From Entophlyctis helioformis (Eukaryota > Chytridiomycota > Chytridiomycetes > Chytridiales > Chytriomycetaceae), in the NCBI GenBank assembly GCA_025526915.1, contig JAHLKH010000272.1, forward strand, positions 1-25,952: a stretch of DNA of 25,952 bases, read 5' to 3'. The notes below the pieces were generated by a model. The model ran no database searches. It had not been told where the DNA came from and saw nothing but the letters and a program-made list of their open reading frames with translations. Of the stretch, positions 17,266-25,952 are shown piece by piece. Each line of letters opens with the position of its first letter. Positions within the stretch are counted from its first letter, which is position 1. The position numbers and the translations under genes were made by a program.

Positions 17266-19297
17266 CTATTCCTCGGTGAGGCGAGATCCGGCCGAGACCA
17301 TCGAGTTGGCACGCTGGATGCTGGCAATCGCAAACACGGCTAAGGGCACCAACCAGCACGCGTCAGTCTCGTCAAGGGCAAACCCAACAGGACAGACACA
17401 GCGACAGGACAACCATAGCCACGAACCCTTCTTGAACGTCTTCTTGGCGTTAAAGTTCTTGATGACGTTGGGCAAGAGGTCGACAGACTCCTGGGTCGAG
17501 AGCCACGGGTGCATCAGAGCCTCTTTTGCAGTCATGCGCTTGGACGGATCGACAATGAGGAGCCGCGAAATAAACTCCTTGGCAAGCGACGACACGTGGC
17601 CCCAGTACTCTTCGTCAAACTCAAAACTTGCCCGACACGATCGACTGGTAGAGCAGCGTTGTGGAGTTGGTCTCGCCGCCCCAGAAAGGCGTGTAGCCAC
17701 AGAGGAGGACATAGGTGACTAGTGTGCGTGTGAGTGTGCGTGTTGGTCAGGGGGAACGGCGTCGATGTGAGGTTGGCGGACCAAGAGACTGGACTTACTG
17801 ACTCCAATGGACCACATGTCCACAGCGACACCGTGGCCAAGGTCCTTGAGGATCTCGGGGCGACATAGTGGGGCGTGCCGCAGGACGTGGTCAGGAACTG
17901 GTTGGTCTTGACGGCCTTGGACAGGCCGAAATCTGTGAGCTGCAGCCATCGTTAGCCGGCAGACGACCGAGTCACAGACCACGAGAGCGGGCAAAGGACA
18001 GAGCCTACCAGGATGTCCGACTCGTCGGTTGTGTCACGGAAGATCATGTTCTCGGGCTTGAGATCTCTGTGCACAATGTCTGGGCAAGACGAACGCATGT
18101 GAGCATCGTGTGCGGAGATGCCGTTCCCAGTCTACGACTATGGGCAGCTGCCCACTCACTGTGCTCGTGGAGGTAAGCGAGTGCGCTGATGAGCTGCTTG
18201 ACGATCGAAGCAGCGTCCTTTTCCGTGTAGCTGCCCTTTGCAAGAATGCGGTCAAAGAGCTCGCCACCTGCCACGATGGATTGCAGCGGTCAGCAAGCAT
18301 GCCACGCCGACATGACTGGCAGCGTCCGGCAGACAACGACGCACCGCTGGCGAGTTCCATGACCAGGTAGTAGTGCGTGGGGGTCACATAGAGGTCTTTC
18401 AGCGCAATGATGTTGGGGTGCGAGATGCTCTGCAGGATGGCAATCTCGCTCTGCATCATGGTGTCGTGGTCTGTCGTTCCACAGCGTCAACGTCAGCCAG
18501 CAGATCCGCCAGCCAGCGAGCCAGCCAGACGGGCATGCAGCCGTGGATGGACCGACCCTTGAGCTTGGATCTGTCGACAATCTTGACGGCAAACTTTTGA
18601 GAGTCGGACTTGCGGACGACCTCCTTGACGGTCGCTGGTTGGCGGCAGATGACGGCACAGCCAGCCACGGCCGATCGGCGACACGGACGGAGCGAGCATC
18701 GGCGGCGGCGGTGGAGGGCAGCGACAGCGGTGGCCGTGCAGACACCAGGCGATTGCAGTCAGTACGCGGCGTGCAGCGGACAGGCAGTTGCAGTTGTGGT
18801 TGCGGTGCAAGGCAGTTGTAGGGCAGTTGCGCAAGGAGAGCCAGCCAAGCCAGCCAAGCCAACCAAGCAGAGCACAGCGCCATTGGGCAACGTGGCAACG
18901 TGGCAATGAAGCGCCGGCGGGCCGTACAAGGCTGGCCGCTGCCTGGCTCGCTGGTGCCTGGCCGGGGGCTGCCCCGTGCACAATCGGGCGGCGGCTTGCT
19001 CTGCAGCACTCGCACTGCCTGGTCCGACTGCGGCTGCAGCTGGCCCGCCCGCCCGCCTGCCCGCCCGCCCAGCCACAGGCCTCGCAGCGAGTGGAGAGGC
19101 GTTGCCGCCATCGGGCCAGCCGGGCCAGCCAGGCAGGACAGGCAGACGGAGGGTGGAGACGGCGGCTTACCAAAGGCGCCGTTGCCGAGCGTCTTGCCCA
19201 GGAAGTAGTGCGCATCAAAGTCGTTCTGGATCCGCCCCGTCTTGGTGGCCTTGGGGGCTGCCGCCTTGCTCTTAAAGAACTTGTCGAACATGCCCAT
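17266..19297 (-). CDS. Calcium/calmodulin-dependent protein kinase type I (CaMKI-like)
   Basis: Exons give the full kinase order: LGKTLGNGAFG (glycine loop, split by a 536-bp intron), KFAVKIVDRSKLK (catalytic Lys), MMQSEIAILQSISHPNIIAL, YYLVMELASGGELFDRILAKG, DIVHRDLKPENMIF (catalytic loop), LTDFGLSK (DFG), CGTPHYVAPEIL (activation/APE), DMWSIGV, GKFEFDEEYW, and VDPSKRMTAKEALMHPWL. After the catalytic domain NAKKTFKK|AVFAIASIQRANSM fits a CaMK autoinhibitory and calmodulin-binding segment, so the kinase is presumably activated by Ca2+/calmodulin. Length fits CaMKI (~350-400 aa). The APE motif is frame-broken: four C's occur where five are needed (near 17858-17862). The kinase most likely functions in Ca2+ signalling in the cytosol. 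Confidence 0.9.
18635..19170 (-). other. Unusually long (536-bp) GC-rich intron of the CaMK gene
   Basis: The donor after GNGAFG (GTAAGCC on the minus strand) and the acceptor before ATVKEVVRKSD bound an intron about six times longer than its neighbours. It contains short direct repeats (CCAGCCAAG, GGCAACGT, CCCGCC runs) and no recognisable gene. Open frames across it look like compositional artefacts. Confidence 0.6.
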
Positions 19298-19428
19298 GGC
19301 TGCTTTGGTCGTTGTGCTTTAGGCGGGCAAGGTGGTAATGTGGACCAAAAACTTCATGGCAGGCGGTAGATGGACGGATGGATGGATGGACAGACGCATA
19401 GATGAACAGACGGATAGACGCAGACAGA
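19298..19428. other. Spacer between kinase start and citrate-synthase-family stop
   Basis: A short interval with a GATG/GGAT microsatellite (about 19370-19392). It should carry the kinase promoter; no clear motif is seen. Confidence 0.4.
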
Positions 19429-22404
19429 CTACTGCGAGTGGCTCTCCTTCTGCGTCGGCTGGCGGGCAATCACACGCGGGCTGCCGCTGCCCCGAGAGCA
19501 GGTTGGGCACGCTGCTGTTCGGGGCTGCAGACGCGCCGAGCTGGCCGATCGCGCCGGTGCCTGTGCACTGCCGCTGTCCTGCACGTTGGTCGACGACGGC
19601 GAGCGGGGCAGCGGGTGCATGGCCAGGTTGGCAAGCAGCTGCGCCTGGCGCTCCTGCAGATCGTGCAGGTCCTTCTTGAGCTGCTCGACCGTCTGTGTCG
19701 CAGAGGGATCCATGAGCGTGAGTGGGTGATGATGGGCGGGCTCTGCAACGGGCGAGAGTAGCCATGATGATGGCCATGATGGCCGCAGGCATCCAACGTA
19801 CCGTCTCCATGTTGCTCTGCTGCGACATGTTGCCGCCAGAGCCGCCAAACGAGCGAGGGCCGCCCACCAGCGTGCGCATGAGTCCACGGATCGACTCGGC
19901 CCGTGCCTCAATCTTGCGGCTAAACGTAGACCCCGGCGATGTGGGTCCGTCCACAGTCGGAATGGGCATGGCCGCGTTCGACGCGGGACTGCCAGGACGG
20001 CCCTTACCGCTCTTGTCTCTCTCGGCAGCATCCAGCGTGCGTCCCATGTCCTCGAGTGCCTTTTGAATGTGCGCAATCTCGTCCCAGACCTCAGCTTCGC
20101 CAATGTTGGCGCCGCGACGACGGGCAGCCTGCGGGTCGCTGCGCTGGTACTCGAGACCAGCGTCGCGGCGGCTGCATCCGGGTGCATGCTGGGACGACGG
20201 CCAAAGTCGAGCGGCTCATATGGACGGTGGTTTTTCACCAATGTAGATCTGTTGCAAAGCACCGTGTCAGCAGCGGGTTACGGCCACGACAAGGCAACAG
20301 CCAAGGGCACGCCATCGACAGACTGCTGCAACGCACTTGGCGTGGGCGGTAGATCTTGTACTCGGGATCATCCAATGCTCTCGACGAGATGGGCAATCAT
20401 GCCGGCGACGCGCGGCAGGAGCATCCAGACGGGGAACATGTCCGACGGGAACTGGCAGCGTGTGGAAAAAGACACCGGTCCAGTAGTCGATGTTGGGGTA
20501 CAGCTTGCGGTTGATAAAGTACGGGTCGGAGAGGGCCCTTGCCTCGAGCTGCAGGGCAATCTCGCCGAGCTCGCCCTTGCCCATAATCTCAAACAGCTCC
20601 AGAGTCAGCGTCTTGCAGAGACGCACACGGGGGTCGTGGGTCTTCCAGATGCGGTGGCCAAAGCCCATGAGACGCAGGCGGTTCTTTCTGGGGCGAGAAG
20701 GTGGCGATGCTATCGCGAGCGGTCGTGCCCGACTGCTTGACCAGTGACAGGAACTCGTCGATTCTGTCGACGCTGCCGATTCGCTTGAGCATGTCCACGA
20801 CGGCCGAGCTGCACACCGCACGCGAGCCACGCGGTCAGTGGGTGATCGGCACACATAGCCATCTGAGATGCGAGCCATGAACGGCGCTACTACCTTTGCG
20901 CTCGCCAAAGAGGGCACCGGCCGCACCCGAGAGGGCGGTGTAGGGGTCGACACCAGACGAGGCCAGGTGGCGCATCATGACGGTGGAGCAGTTTGAGCCG
21001 CTCTCGGCCAGGAGGATAAAGACCTTGTTGAGGATCTTGACGAGGCGCGGGTCGGGACGGTAGTCGATCTCGTTGAGCTTGTCCATCATGTAGAGCAGGT
21101 TCTCGCAGTAGTCCATTGAGCCAGCCAGCGGACGGTTGAAGGGGCGGCCTGGTGACGAGGGGAGGGTCAGTGGGTGAGGTGGTGGGTGAGGTGGTGCACA
21201 AGGTGTGCAGCCAGGAGGGCCAACCGACCACGATCACAATCACGACAGATCCGACAACAACAAGAGCAACAACAGCAACGACGATCATCACGCACCCAGA
21301 CGGTGGCGGTAGGCGTTTGCGGCAATGGTGGTCATTCTGCCGACCATGCGGTAGATGGTGGCGTTGCGGGTCTCGTCGACCTTGCGGATGCGGTCGGCCT
21401 CTTCGGGGGTCGGAGTCTTGCCGGGGCGATCCTGGGCTTGACGTAGAGATTCTCGCCCTTGGAGGGCGGGGTTGGCGTCGGGGTGGAACGTGGACAGCGC
21501 GGCGATGGTCGAGATGACCATTGCCCATGGGGGTGCGCGTCGTGGCGGAACGTGCTCATCTGCCGGAGTGCATTGTTGTTAGTGAGAGTGGCATTATTGT
21601 TAGTGGAATGCATCAGTGGAATGCATAAGCGGCAGATGCATACGCATGGCTGCCATCCATCCATCGCACGTCACATTGACGCCGGTCCCCCACGGCCACT
21701 CGCTCCACAGCCAGATCACACGACCCGCGCAGTCATGTGCCTGCAATGAGACAGAGTGGCAGACAGGCCAACGCACCTGCCGTTCAAGGCCCGTGTGCAG
21801 TAGTTGTGGGTCATGATGTTGTACGCCCACGTCTTGCCCTCGACCTGTGGGGGCGTGAGAGGCGTGAAGACAAGAGAGGCGTGAGACATGTGAGACAAGA
21901 GAGACAAGAGACAGGAGGAGAGACAAGAGGCAGGAAGAGGCACCGCACCTTGTTGGGCAGCTCGCCGTGCAGCAGCAGGTAGGCGACCTCGAGAAAGTCG
22001 CCAGTGCTCGACCAGATCCTCGACCATCGTAGCCTCTGTAGTACAGCTTGCCGTTCTCGCCGTCGACGGACGAGATGGCCGAACTTGCACACGGCGGTGT
22101 TCTTGAAGCCCTGGTCATAGAGGCGGATGGGCACGGTGTCTGCGGGGCTCACGGGCGGCGGGCGTGGTCTGGGGCGATCTTGATCTGGGCAAAGGCCGTG
22201 GCGGGGATCCAGCAGACGTCGTTGGAGAGGATGGGCACGGTGACGGTGGCGCCCGTCAGCGAGTCGGTGACGGTGAGCGAGCTGCTTGGATGGGCGGGCG
22301 TGAGACACGAGTGAGACATGCGAGTGTGAGACACATGCGAGTAGGTCGAGTGCGGCACAGCAGGCGAGACACACGCACTCTGACGGGGGAGCGACGGCAG
22401 CCAT
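19429..22404 (-). CDS. Citrate-synthase-family protein (bacterial/glyoxysomal type) with C-terminal coiled-coil tail; many frame breaks
   Basis: From ATG at 22404 the exons read MAAVAPPS|DSLTVTDSLTGA, RLYDQGFKNTAVCK, AISSVDGENGKLYYRGY, FLEVAYLLLHGELPNK, the DAHP...ISTIAALSTFHPDANPAL segment, RMVGRMTTIAANAYRHRLG, MDYCENLLYMMDKLNEIDY, MMRHLASSGVDPYTALSGAA, LMGFGHRIWKTHDPR, RKLYPNIDYWTGVFFHTL, FPSDMFPVWMLLPRVAGMI and DDPEYKIYRPRQ. This is the type found in bacteria and plant glyoxysomes; no N-terminal mitochondrial signal is evident. Catalytic His of GFGHR and Asp of NIDYWTG are present, but the PLHGGANE segment with the other active-site His is replaced by GERKG/SSAVVDM. After the normal C-terminus the frame continues about 200 residues (VWDEIAHIQKALEDMG; TVEQLKKDLHDLQERQAQLL). 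About a dozen single-base frame shifts, mostly doubled bases, break the exons. It may be a pseudogene, a divergent enzyme, or a gene in poorly polished sequence. Confidence 0.75.
21880..21935. repeat. GAGACAAGA-type purine minisatellite in an intron
   Basis: Repeated GTGAGACA, GAGACAAGA and GACAGGAGG units lie in an intron of the citrate-synthase-family gene. A similar GTGAGACAG cluster occurs at 733-770 in an intron of the first gene. No function is assigned. Confidence 0.5.
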
Positions 22405-22678
22405 GTGGGGCAGTTGGACAGGCAAGTTTGAGACCGGGTTCGCTGCCTTGGTCAAGGCAGAGTCACGTGAGAGCACACGTGACCCGCAGTTGGAAAAGCA
22501 GCGTTGCGAACTGCCCCACGGATCTGCCCCGACAGACCACGGCCGAGACTGCATGTGTGTGGATGCCTGCATGTGTGTGGATGCCTGCCTGCTGTGTGTG
22601 CATGCGTGTGTCTGCTGTGACTGACTACAAGGCCGTGGCTGCCCACCACCACAACCACGACTAGCCCGCCAGCCCGCC
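22405..22678. promoter_or_regulatory. Bidirectional promoter interval between citrate-synthase-family gene and Elp4
   Basis: 274 bp separate two divergent ATGs. It contains two copies of a TGTGTGTGGATGCCTGC unit (around 22554-22588) and two CACGTGA-like or ACACGTGAC sites near 22465-22492 (E-box-like). Both genes should be driven from here. Confidence 0.5.
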
Positions 22679-24583
22679 ATGTCGTTTCGCAGGCACGGCA
22701 GCAGCCGCTTGAATGCACCATCGCCCGGTGCTGGCCGTGCACAGGCGGGTGCTCAAGCATCCAGTGCAGCCGGTGCATCCACAGCAGCCAGCACGTCAAT
22801 GCCAACGCCAACGTCTCCAGCAGCCAGTGCACCACCGCCCTCGCCCAGGCTGCAGGCTGCCGGCGCCGCCCTGCCCGGCACGCGCATCTCGGCCAACAGC
22901 CGCACGACGCTGACGTCCTCGGGCGTGTCGTCGCTCGACGACGTGCTCGGCGGCGGCCTGCCCCTGGGCTCGCTGCTGCTGCTGCGCGAAGACCGCTTCT
23001 CGGGCTACGCCGCCCTGCTGCTCAAGTACTTTGCCGCCCAGGCCGTCGCATCGGCCCACGCCCTGACCCTCGCCTCGGCCGACCTGCCGCTCCCGCTGGA
23101 CGACTGGCTGGCCGACCTCATGGCCGTCGTGCCGGCCTCGTCGTCGTCGTCGTCTGCTGCGTCTGCGTCTACTGCTGCGTCTGCTGCCCTCGACGACACC
23201 GACGACGCTGATGCCGCAGACGGCCACTCGCCGTCGTCCGCGTCTGGCAGATCTGCGTCGCTCTTGATCCCGTCGGCGTCGGGCGCCATCCTCCCTTCGA
23301 CGGCCCCGTCCGTTGCCGGCCGCTCCCGCGCACTGGGATCGCTGCGCTCGGCTGCTCAACACCACCACAGCAACCACCACAGCAACCACCACAGCAACCA
23401 GCACAGCCAGATCACCTGCAACAACCACAACAACTACAACAACAGCAACCACAACAACCACAACAACCACAACAGCCTGCCGCAGACGATCGCATGACTA
23501 TTGCTTGGCGATACCAGTCGCTGCCGCAGTTCTCGTCGTCTTTGTCGTCTGGCACTCCGTCTGCAACGTCTCGCCAAGGTACATGCTCCTCTGCCCTCTG
23601 CTCAGGCTGCCGCGCTGGCAGACGTGTACTCACTCGCGTCGCTGCACAGGCCAGACCTACTGCCACACGTTCGACATCACAAAGCGCATTGCGCCTGAGC
23701 TGCTTGCGGCCGTTCCCATCACCCTACACGACCCTCTCTCGCTCACATCTGGCCAGCAGCCCGTCTACAGATCGCTGCTCAACAAGATTCGCACACAGAT
23801 TGCAGACGGCGGCTTTAGGTAAGCGGTGCGTGTGTGTGTCTGAGCCTTGGACAGGACTGACGCGACTGGTGCGACTGGTGCGACTGGCATCGGCCTTGCA
23901 GTCCGCAGGCGAGCACAGACTCGGAGACGTCCCGCACCGTGCTGCGCATCGCCATCCACTCACTCGCATCGCCGGGCTGGTCGGCGTCCGCAGCCGGCCC
24001 CGAGCCGTCGATGCAGGACGTGTGCCTGTTTCTGCACGGGCTCAAGGCGGCGGTGCGCGGCACGCACGCGGTGTGCATGGTGACGGTGCCGGCGCATCTG
24101 TTTGACGACTTCCACGGCATGAACGCGCACACGCACCCGCTCATGCGGCGGCTCGAGCACATTGCGGACGCGGTGCTGGAGATTGAGTCGTTTGCCGGGT
24201 CGCCGCGGCCGGCCAACGCGTCGTACACGTCCGAGTACAGCGGGCTGGTGCACCCGCGCCGCGTGTTCTCGCTGCAGTCGCACGCAGACACGACGCGGCT
24301 CACGCCCGTGCAGCTCGCCTCGCTCGCCTTCAAGGTGCGGCGGAAGCGCTTCTCGATCGAGACGTTCCACCTGCCGCCCGACGTTGGCGGCGACGGCCCC
24401 TCCTCGTCTGCATCTGCATCTGCGTCGTCGTCGTCGTCGTCGTTGCAGGGCACTGGCACTGGCACTGGCACTGCGACAAGGACCGCACCACGCGCAGGGC
24501 CGCGGGCGGGAGCGTCTGCAGGCGCCAAGGCGGCGAGCGCGTCGTGCCACGCGGCAGACGCACGCAACCCGCTCGACTTTTGA
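22679..24583 (+). CDS. ELP4: Elongator complex protein 4 (Elp4/PAXNEB)
   Basis: Exons are read as 22679-23578, 23650-23818 and 23902-24583, with GT-AG introns of 71 and 83 bp. Matching segments are GVSSLDDVLGGGLPLGSLLLLRED followed by LLLKYFAAQAV (RecA-like core), MTIAWRYQSLPQF, TYCHTFDITKRI, LRIAIHSLASPGW, and the C-terminal FKVRRKRFSIETFHLPPD. Elp4 forms the Elp4-5-6 hexameric ring of Elongator, needed for wobble-uridine modification of tRNA. The protein is enlarged by a Ser/Ala/Asp-rich insert (residues ~155-205) and an Asn/His/Gln/Pro-rich stretch. The frame changes by one base somewhere in that CAA/CCA repeat (about 23350-23480), so the repeat is either mis-sequenced or hides a small intron. 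The stop is followed at once by AATAAA. Confidence 0.92.
23350..23490 (+). repeat. CAA/CCA/CAC low-complexity tract in Elp4
   Basis: Imperfect CAACCACCACAG units are open in all three frames (Asn/His, Thr, or Gln/Pro rich). The Gln/Pro frame leads directly into ...DDRMTIAWRYQ, whereas the upstream exon enters in the Asn/His frame. Confidence 0.8.
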
Positions 24584-24585
24584 GC

Positions 24586-24591
24586 AATAAA
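24586..24591 (+). terminator. Poly(A) signal AATAAA of Elp4
   Basis: AATAAA begins 3 bp after the Elp4 TGA and is followed by an alternating CG run. The Blm10 ATG lies about 170 bp downstream, so the 3' UTR must be short. Confidence 0.6.
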
Positions 24592-24761
24592 GCGCGCGCG
24601 CGCGGCCCGTGTCGGCGTGCCGCACCCTGGCCCCCGTGTCATTGTGCCGCACCCCGGCCGGTCGTGGGCAAGCTGCAAACGCGCAGCGTGCACGCTCTTG
24701 CCCGCACAACCACAAACACCTTCGACACCACCACCGCAACCTTCGACCACCACCGCACATG

Positions 24762-25952
24762 CACGCAGACCCGACGCTCGCCCCCGTGCGCAAGCGGCGC
24801 GTGTGGAGCGCGCGGCTGCCGTACGAGACCGCCGCAGAAGGCGCCGAGTGGCTGACGCAGACCCGCCAGGCCCTCGTGCTCGCCGTGCACGCCCGCGACT
24901 ACGGCCTGGGCCTCGCCCACGCCGCCAAGGCCCTCAAGGAGTAAGCCCTGGCCTGCGTGCCTGTGTGCCCGCCCGCCTGCCTGCATGCAACCCTGGCCCT
25001 GCCTCGCTGACACCGTCACACGCCTGCCTACGCACGTCGACGCACGCAGGTACCTCGCCCGCAAGTACCCGCTGTCGTTCGACGACCGCGCCTGGTTCGC
25101 CACCGCCCTGTACGGCCTCGCCTGCATCCCCGACCTCGACCTGGACTTGGCGACGTGTACGCGAGCGTCGCCACCAAGCTGCTCAAGTGCGTCCTGCCCT
25201 GCCCGCCTTGCTGCTCTTGCGCATCCTGCTACTCTTGCTAACAGATCCCCCGCGTAGGAGCAAAGACCACCTGCCCACGGGCTCGATCGTCTTGGACTGG
25301 CGCCCCATCAACGCCTGCCTGCACAGGGCCTTCTTCCCAAAGCAGCGCAGCGAGATGTTCCCCGCCGGCTACAAGTTCGTCAACACGATCATCAAGCTCG
25401 CAGAGGCGGCCAGGCGCCACTTTGCCCCCGACTGCGCCGCTGACATCCTGGCCGAATACCTGCCCCGGCTCAACGTGCACGATCTGTCCACGCTGATCAC
25501 AAACTTATCGCTCGTCTCTCTCTTCCTGCCTGTCCACGCGCCGCCGTCGCTGCCGTCGCCCTCCGACTGGGACACGCTGCCGGACGAGCCCCAGCAGCGG
25601 TTCCACTGGGTCCCAACCCTCTTTTCCGTGTGGCTCATGGTGGCCGACGTGCCCAGCTACGACATGCTGTTCTTTGACCTGTTTGCCCGTCTGGCCGAGT
25701 CCCAGGTCGCCCATCCTGACTCCGTCGCCTGGACCGATCTCCAGATTCGCACCGTGTTCACCATTGGCATGAAGAACCTGGAGCTGCCGGTCGGCAGCGG
25801 CGCCAGCGGCCTCGCCACCATGCCCATCCGCAGCAACAATGCCAGCATGGATCTGTCGCTGAGCACCGGCGACAGAAAAATCGAGCTCATGGAGGGTCTG
25901 CGCAAGAACTCGATGGAGACGTTTGCTCGGTTCATCGTGTTCACCATCTTCC
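24762..25952 (+). CDS. BLM10: Proteasome activator Blm10/PA200 (PSME4), N-terminal part, runs off right edge
   Basis: Exons are read as 24762-24940, 25050-25186 and 25258 to the window end. The peptide reads RLPYETAAEGAEWLTQTRQA, LAHAAKALKE|YLARKYPLSFDDRAWFATAL, YGLACIPDLDLD, YASVATKLLK|SKDHLPTGSIVLDWRPINAC, FFPKQRSEMFPAGYKFVN and onwards into HEAT-like helices. This matches the N-terminus of Blm10/PA200: the LPY start, the KYPL segment and the L-x-W-R-P-L/I motif. The protein is a HEAT-repeat solenoid that caps the 20S proteasome and promotes ubiquitin-independent degradation. About 395 residues are visible of a family normally near 1,800-2,100. One base is missing near 25147-25151 (GACTTGG, expected GACTTGGG) to keep DLDLGDVYAS in frame. 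Confidence 0.88.

Noticed and set aside
18600..19170. Long overlapping frames within the CaMK gene
   Set aside because: They fall in the 536-bp GC-rich intron and show only composition-driven Arg/Pro/Ala sequence.
22796..23470. 224-codon minus-strand frame opposite Elp4
   Set aside because: It is Val/Arg-rich antisense of the Elp4 low-complexity exon with no family features.
1..25952. CRISPR arrays, rRNA or tRNA genes
   Set aside because: None seen; the repeats present do not have CRISPR spacing, and the sequence is eukaryotic nuclear DNA.

Overview
The window reads as nuclear DNA of a eukaryote, most likely an early-diverging, chytrid-like fungus. The host genes are GC-rich and carry many short GT-AG introns (about 55-170 bp). 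The gene set is typical of a fungus or opisthokont (Exo70, CaMK, kinesin, Elp4, Blm10/PA200). Species cannot be fixed from the sequence.

Layout. Positions 1-997 (minus) hold a small membrane protein resembling the promethin/LDAF1/LDO lipid-droplet family, running off the left edge. Positions 1106-10828 look like one mobile element of about 9.7 kb. It has an 11-bp direct repeat outside and an imperfect 21-bp inverted repeat inside. It carries a single 20-exon gene (1484-10656) whose exons join in frame from first to last codon, about 1,976 residues. The N-terminus is a FEN1/XPG-type structure-specific nuclease with six of seven catalytic carboxylates recognisable. The C-terminus is a Fanzor (eukaryotic TnpB-like, RNA-guided) nuclease core with RuvC-I, zinc ribbon and RuvC-III motifs. 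I do not know of such a fusion, and it is the main candidate for a new system.

That gene is itself interrupted. At 6191-8049 sits a complete non-autonomous LTR retrotransposon with 260-bp LTRs that I read as identical, TGT...ACA ends, a 5-bp AAGTC target duplication, a polypurine tract placing it on the minus strand, and an interior of tandem repeats with no recognisable gene. Removing the element and one AAGTC restores the reading frame exactly.

The rest is host sequence: Exo70 (10847-13778, plus); a KIF12-like kinesin (13890-17091, minus, convergent with Exo70); a CaMKI-type kinase (17266-19297, minus); a citrate-synthase-family gene with a coiled-coil tail (19429-22404, minus); Elp4 (22679-24583, plus, divergent from citrate synthase); and the N-terminus of Blm10/PA200 (24762 to the right edge, plus).

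Several host genes contain single-base frame breaks, mostly at short homopolymers and concentrated in the citrate synthase gene. The 5.9-kb FEN1-Fanzor coding sequence has none. The breaks could be consensus errors or real lesions. Exon borders below are hand-read from splice signals and frame, so they are models and not measured transcripts.
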